A program made the position numbers and the translations under genes. Shown here in pieces: positions 60,512-64,000 of a stretch of DNA of 64,000 nt. Numbering within the stretch: position 1 is the first letter of the stretch; each line of letters opens with the position of its first letter. The notes beneath the pieces are model-generated. The model did not search any database. It worked only from the letters and a program-made list of their open reading frames with translations, and was not told the origin of the DNA. This stretch comes from CAYFRC01 sp050946115 (lineage in GTDB: Bacteria > Bacillota > Clostridia > Christensenellales > Aristaeellaceae): the NCBI GenBank assembly GCA_050946115.1, contig JBMNUF010000005.1:87424-151423 (forward strand). The letters run 5' to 3'.

Positions 60512-60853
60512 TTATTTGATAGCTACCAGCTTGGTGATGATCGTGTTTGCCATGCCGATCAACCGCTCCTGATTGGCTTTCACGTCCGCCATATCAGCCT
60601 CGTACACCCGTCCTGTCTGATGCAGCCGCTTGGCAACTTGGTTGATGTTATTTCCCGCATAGCGCAGGAGAGAGATCATTTCTTTCAGCTCCGGCACATC
60701 CAGCTTCACGACAATTCCGTCAAGAGCCATCTTGCGGAGAAACGCTTCCCGATTGGTGACACCCACCGTCGCCATCCTGTCGCACAGGCATTTATACTCT
60801 TCCGATGTCAGTCTGAGTTTCAGGCAAACGGTGCGCTTTCTATCGTCTTTCAT
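60512..60853 (-). CDS. mobC: Mobilisation relaxosome protein MobC
   Basis: A 113-residue protein of the MobC/BmgB type: KRTVCLKLRLTSEEYKCLCDRMATVGVTNREAFLRKMALDG has the ribbon-helix-helix-like DNA-binding part, and LISLLRYAGNNINQVAKRLHQTGRVYEADMADVK is the conserved C-terminal helix. It binds near oriT and loads the relaxase. Its ATG overlaps the DUF3849 stop codon, so the two genes are coupled. Confidence 0.9.
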   Translation of the reverse strand: MKDDRKRTVCLKLRLTSEEYKCLCDRMATVGVTNREAFLRKMALDGIVVKLDVPELKEMISLLRYAGNNINQVAKRLHQTGRVYEADMADVKANQERLIGMANTIITKLVAIK

Positions 60854-61404
60854 CGTGCTTCCTCGCGTCTGACTGCTTTTTCCGGTTTCAAAACGGAAGG
60901 TTCAACTGCCTGCGCTTTCTGGAGCTTTTCCAGGATCGAGGGCTTCTTTTCAGGAGCGGCTTTTTCCTGGGCAAGGTCTTTTCTCACCTGATTGACAAGG
61001 AGATCAACAAGTCCGGGATTTGTCCTGTCCACGACAAATCTGAGATTTCTGTTTTCTCCCCACTCCGATCTGTCTTCCGCGAGCGGAACAGTCGAAGCCC
61101 ATTTTTTGTTGCCGTCAGAAATTCTTCCGTCGTGGTTTTTGCACTGAATCGTGTTTGCGAGAACATAGCTGACGCGCTCCATCCCGAACTTCTGTCCAAG
61201 TTGGACAGAAGTTGTTCTGGAATCGAGACGGTTGTCCCGGTAGTTGTCCCCGATGGCTTTTTCAATCGCTTCACGGCAATCCATGTTGGCCTTGAAAGAA
61301 TCACGGTAAGCCTCGATCTCTCCGTGCTGGATTGCGTATTCAGCCGAGTGCCGGTAGACCGGAATATCCTTGAGCTGGGCAAAAGTTTTATCTTCAGAAT
61401 CCAT
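60850..61404 (-). CDS. DUF3849-family element protein
   Basis: A 184-residue protein. VYRHSAEYAIQHGEIEAYRDSFKANMDCREAIEKAIGDNY, then YVLANTIQCKNHDGRISDGNKKWAST and FVVDRTNPGLVDLLVNQVR, is the DUF3849 core found next to or fused with large helicases of clostridial ICEs. The C-terminal 50 residues are a charged linker (KKPSILEKLQKAQAV) that also appears in the downstream end of the helicase, suggesting these proteins share an interaction motif. It overlaps the helicase stop and the MobC start. Confidence 0.8.
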   Translation of the reverse strand: MDSEDKTFAQLKDIPVYRHSAEYAIQHGEIEAYRDSFKANMDCREAIEKAIGDNYRDNRLDSRTTSVQLGQKFGMERVSYVLANTIQCKNHDGRISDGNKKWASTVPLAEDRSEWGENRNLRFVVDRTNPGLVDLLVNQVRKDLAQEKAAPEKKPSILEKLQKAQAVEPSVLKPEKAVRREEAR

Positions 61405-64000
61405 TAACGTGCCTCCTGTTCATGGTTCTTTTTTGCGATTTCTGGCGTCGCATTCGCAAAGGCTTTGAGCTTACCCAGGATGGACGGTTTCTCTTTCGCC
61501 GTCCCTGCGGCTTCTTCGACGAGCTGCTCCATTTGGGTTTTGTCGTCGATGTTCAGTTCAGCGTTCAGCTCTGCGAGCCGGGCAGACTTGGTTCGGAGTT
61601 CTTCTTCCTGCGGGAACGGCTTTCCAAGCTCTGCTTTGGCCGTCTCCATCTGAGCATAGAGGCTGTCGAGCTTTTCTTGAACGACCTTCATGCGGTTTTC
61701 CATCCCAGCAAGAACGTTGTCGATTCTTGTCAGATTGCCGCGGGCGTCCTTACCGAGCTCGACGCGGTGGCTCATCTGGCCTTTGAGTGTGAGCACATAA
61801 TCGCGTCCGAAGTCTTCCAGCGTGAGAGACATCTGGAAGCCCCTGTAGGAGCCGATAGGAACCGGTTCCAGCCCTTTTACGTCCTTGAAGGCTTCCAGTA
61901 TAGCCGCGCCTGCGTTGTCCTTATCGGTCAACACATCGCCTTTAACGACCATTCCCGCAAAGCCGTCCTGGGGATGGGGATGCTCCGCCAGCGTCTTCAT
62001 GTCGGCGGTAAATCCCTCAATGAAGGTTTTGTTCTTTTCGATTTCCTCCGGGAAATGCTTCAAAAGATTGTCTTCCAGCCGGTATTGCTGGCTCTGGTGG
62101 TTTGCCTTCATCAGCTTCAGCCGGGCAACATCCACGTCCAGATCCATCTTTTCCTTGATGCGCGGATCACCGGCACACAAGGCTTTGATCTCAGCGTAGG
62201 AAAGAGCCTGCTCGTCGATGTCGTCGCAGGAGCGAACCGGAGATTTCGAGGTCATAATCTGCGAGATAAACTTCTGTTTGTTCTCCACGGTCTGCCACAA
62301 ATATGCGTCGAACATGGATTCCGTAACGTAGCGGAAAATGTGGACTTCGGGATTCATGTTGCCCTGGCGGATGATTCGGCCTGACCGCTGTTCCAGATCA
62401 CCGGGACGCCACGGACAATCAAGATCATGGAGCGCCACAAGCCTGTCCTGCACATTCATGCCGGCTCCCATTTTGAATGTGGAACCGATCAGAACGCGAA
62501 CCTGGCCGGTGCGGACTTTTGCGAAAAGCTCTTTCTTGCGAACCTCAGTGTTCGCCTCATGGATAAAGGCGATCTGTTCCCTCGGAATGCCTTTGGCAAC
62601 GAGCTTTTCCCGGATGTCATCATAGATGGTGAACTGAGAATTGTCGTCGCCGTTCTCCTTGTCCAGCATTGCTTCCAGGGCGTGAAGCTCAGGGTTATCG
62701 AGGTTTCCCGCGGCAGATTTCGCCGCTTTCAGTGGCGTAACAGTCTTGGGTGTCGAGAGATCGCAGAAGACAAGCTGTGTGAGTTTTTCCTGCTGTCCTT
62801 CCTCGTAGATTCGCGCGATATTGGCCACGCACATGTTGACCTTGCTGTTCGGATCATCCGGCAGGTCGGGGTTAATCACGCGCTGATCCAGACCGAGCTT
62901 CCGTCCATCGCTGGTGATTTTGAGCATGTTATCGACCGATGCGTCAACAAGCCCGGCGTGAACCTTTGCGGCGCGTTCGGACAACTCCTTGACCATGCCT
63001 TTTTGAATATCGGTTGGCTGCGCGACCTCATTGTGATAGATCGGCGTTGGCGTAGGAAGATTGAGCTGATCGGCGGTCTTAATATCTGCGACTTCTTTGA
63101 AGAGGCACATGAGCTCTGGCAAATTGAAGAACTTGGAGAACCTTGTACGCGCCCGGTAACCTGTTCCTTCCGGGGCAAGTTCAATAGCGGTTGAGGTTTC
63201 GCCGAAGGTGCTGGCCCAGCAGTCGAAATGAGCGAGCCCTTTTCGCTGGATCGTGTCATGCTGCAAGTACCGCATCATCGTGTACAACTCCGTCATGGAG
63301 TTTGAAACCGGGGTGCCGGTTGCGAATACCACGCCCTTGCTGTCAGTGATCTCGTCGATATAACGGCACTTCATGAGCATGTCGGAGGACTTCTGCGCGT
63401 CGGAGGTCGAAAGGCCGGCGACGTTCCTCATTTTGGTGTACAAGAACAGATTCTTGAACGAATGTGCCTCGTCCACATACAGGCGGTCAACACCGAGCTG
63501 CTCAAAAGTTACTACATCGTCCTTTCTGGAATCGTCCTGAAGCTTTTTCAGTTTGGTTTCAAGGCTCTTGCGGGTCTTTTCAAGCTGTTTGATCGTAAAC
63601 CGCTCCGCACGGCTGTTTTTTAGCTCCTCAATCCCTTCTTCAATCTCTGCAATCTGCTCCTGTAGCAGTCGTTCCTGCCGCTCCCTGGAGACCGGGATCT
63701 TTTCAAACTGTGAGTGACCGATAATCACCGCGTCATAGTTGCCGGTTGCGATCCTGGCGCAGAACTTCTTACGGTTTCTCGGTTCAAAGTCCTTTTTCGT
63801 TGCGACGAGGATATTGGCCGCGGGATAGAGGCGGAGAAACTCTGACGCCCACTGTTCAGTCAGGTGGTTGGGGACGGCAAACAAGGGCTTCTGGCAAAGG
63901 CCGAGACGTTTGCTTTCCATCGCCGCCGCGACCATTTCGAAGGTTTTGCCCGCGCCGACTTCGTGTGCAAGCAAGGTATTGCCGCCGTAAAGGATGTGCG
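61404..64000 (-). CDS. SNF2-like helicase of the element (C-terminal part, open at the window edge)
   Basis: The frame stays open to the right edge (HILYGGNTLLAHEVGAGKTF at the edge), so this is the 3' part of a much longer gene; in related elements it is over 2000 residues and may begin with a DNA-methylase-like region. Visible motifs are Walker A AHEVGAGKTF, YVDEAHSFKN, FATGTPVSNSM, then helicase C with LIGSTFKMGAGMNVQDRLVALHDLD and QRSGRIIRQGN. Coiled coils and the KPSILGKLKAFANA tail follow. It is a DNA-dependent ATPase with a likely role in element processing or protection. A TTG near 63972 is not its true start. Confidence 0.87.
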   Translation of the reverse strand, partial: HILYGGNTLLAHEVGAGKTFEMVAAAMESKRLGLCQKPLFAVPNHLTEQWASEFLRLYPAANILVATKKDFEPRNRKKFCARIATGNYDAVIIGHSQFEKIPVSRERQERLLQEQIAEIEEGIEELKNSRAERFTIKQLEKTRKSLETKLKKLQDDSRKDDVVTFEQLGVDRLYVDEAHSFKNLFLYTKMRNVAGLSTSDAQKSSDMLMKCRYIDEITDSKGVVFATGTPVSNSMTELYTMMRYLQHDTIQRKGLAHFDCWASTFGETSTAIELAPEGTGYRARTRFSKFFNLPELMCLFKEVADIKTADQLNLPTPTPIYHNEVAQPTDIQKGMVKELSERAAKVHAGLVDASVDNMLKITSDGRKLGLDQRVINPDLPDDPNSKVNMCVANIARIYEEGQQEKLTQLVFCDLSTPKTVTPLKAAKSAAGNLDNPELHALEAMLDKENGDDNSQFTIYDDIREKLVAKGIPREQIAFIHEANTEVRKKELFAKVRTGQVRVLIGSTFKMGAGMNVQDRLVALHDLDCPWRPGDLEQRSGRIIRQGNMNPEVHIFRYVTESMFDAYLWQTVENKQKFISQIMTSKSPVRSCDDIDEQALSYAEIKALCAGDPRIKEKMDLDVDVARLKLMKANHQSQQYRLEDNLLKHFPEEIEKNKTFIEGFTADMKTLAEHPHPQDGFAGMVVKGDVLTDKDNAGAAILEAFKDVKGLEPVPIGSYRGFQMSLTLEDFGRDYVLTLKGQMSHRVELGKDARGNLTRIDNVLAGMENRMKVVQEKLDSLYAQMETAKAELGKPFPQEEELRTKSARLAELNAELNIDDKTQMEQLVEEAAGTAKEKPSILGKLKAFANATPEIAKKNHEQEAR

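Larger units (their letters stand above)
31590..64000. mobile_element. Integrative conjugative/mobilizable element inserted at tRNA-Ser (left part)
   Basis: A tyrosine integrase converges on the tRNA-Ser 3' end, next to an excisionase-like gene, with an ImmR/ImmA-like control region, and a relaxase/MobC/DUF3849/SNF2-helicase block at the right. Base composition falls clearly relative to the GC-rich core. No type IV secretion genes are seen before the window ends, so whether it is self-transmissible cannot be judged. The exact left boundary within the tRNA 3' end is inferred; the second att copy must lie beyond 64 kb. Confidence 0.85.

Overview
The window looks like a chromosomal segment of an anaerobic, GC-rich member of the Clostridia, perhaps an uncultured gut lineage. 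The basis is a Trp T-box leader, a SigI/RsgI pair, an NAD-linked [FeFe]-hydrogenase operon, an indolepyruvate:ferredoxin oxidoreductase, Firmicutes-type promoters and strong Shine-Dalgarno sites. I cannot place the genus from sequence alone. The window splits into a GC-rich core (1 to about 31.6 kb) and a visibly AT-richer integrated mobile element (about 31.6 kb to beyond the right edge).

Core region. Left to right it holds: a 5' fragment of iorA; scpB with PHP, VanW and Nudix genes; a sugar-acid/polyol cluster (a dgoD interrupted by an in-frame TAG, then a GlpA-like FAD dehydrogenase, a GlpB-like NAD/FAD oxidoreductase and a DUF1667 protein); an FmdB-like zinc ribbon with murA, a ThuA-like protein and recA; initiator and elongator tRNA-Met; an NAD-dependent epimerase; an EF-G paralogue; a GH38 alpha-mannosidase; a stand-alone TrpB2 behind a Trp T-box; a SIS/ROK/aldo-keto reductase/TIM-barrel sugar cluster; a five-gene [FeFe]-hydrogenase operon (NuoE-like, an HATPase-fold protein, a small thioredoxin-like ferredoxin, NuoF-like, HydA); and sigI-rsgI with a poly-Asp tail, followed by a truncated RsgI-like secreted protein.

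Mobile element. tRNA-Ser(CGA) ends at 31610. A convergent tyrosine integrase, an excisionase-like HTH and, far to the right, MobC, a MOBP-type relaxase, a DUF3849 protein and a SNF2 helicase (cut by the window edge) indicate an integrative conjugative or mobilizable element inserted at the tRNA-Ser 3' end. Its control region has a divergent promoter with three 21-bp operators between a Y-family polymerase operon and an XRE repressor plus ImmA protease, resembling an ImmR/ImmA switch. Cargo includes a PemK-like toxin, a SLOG-fold protein flanked by a duplicated segment, a lipoprotein LHH-nuclease toxin with a SUKH-type immunity gene, and a surface protein broken by one in-frame TGA.

Defence island. 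From 58.4 kb down to 42.9 kb on the minus strand, one apparent operon encodes a small XRE regulator, an unrecognised 754-aa protein, a PAPS-reductase/ferredoxin/DUF4007 protein (BrxP), BrxC, PglZ, a 67-aa zinc-ribbon protein, a short BrxL, a cysteine desulfurase and a WYL regulator. This is a BREX type 4 layout with no PglX-type methyltransferase but with a dedicated sulfur donor. A DndA/DndC-like sulfur-based DNA modification coupled to BREX effectors is the main inference. The DUF4007 half of BrxP has its own strong Shine-Dalgarno and ATG, so it may also be made as a separate protein.
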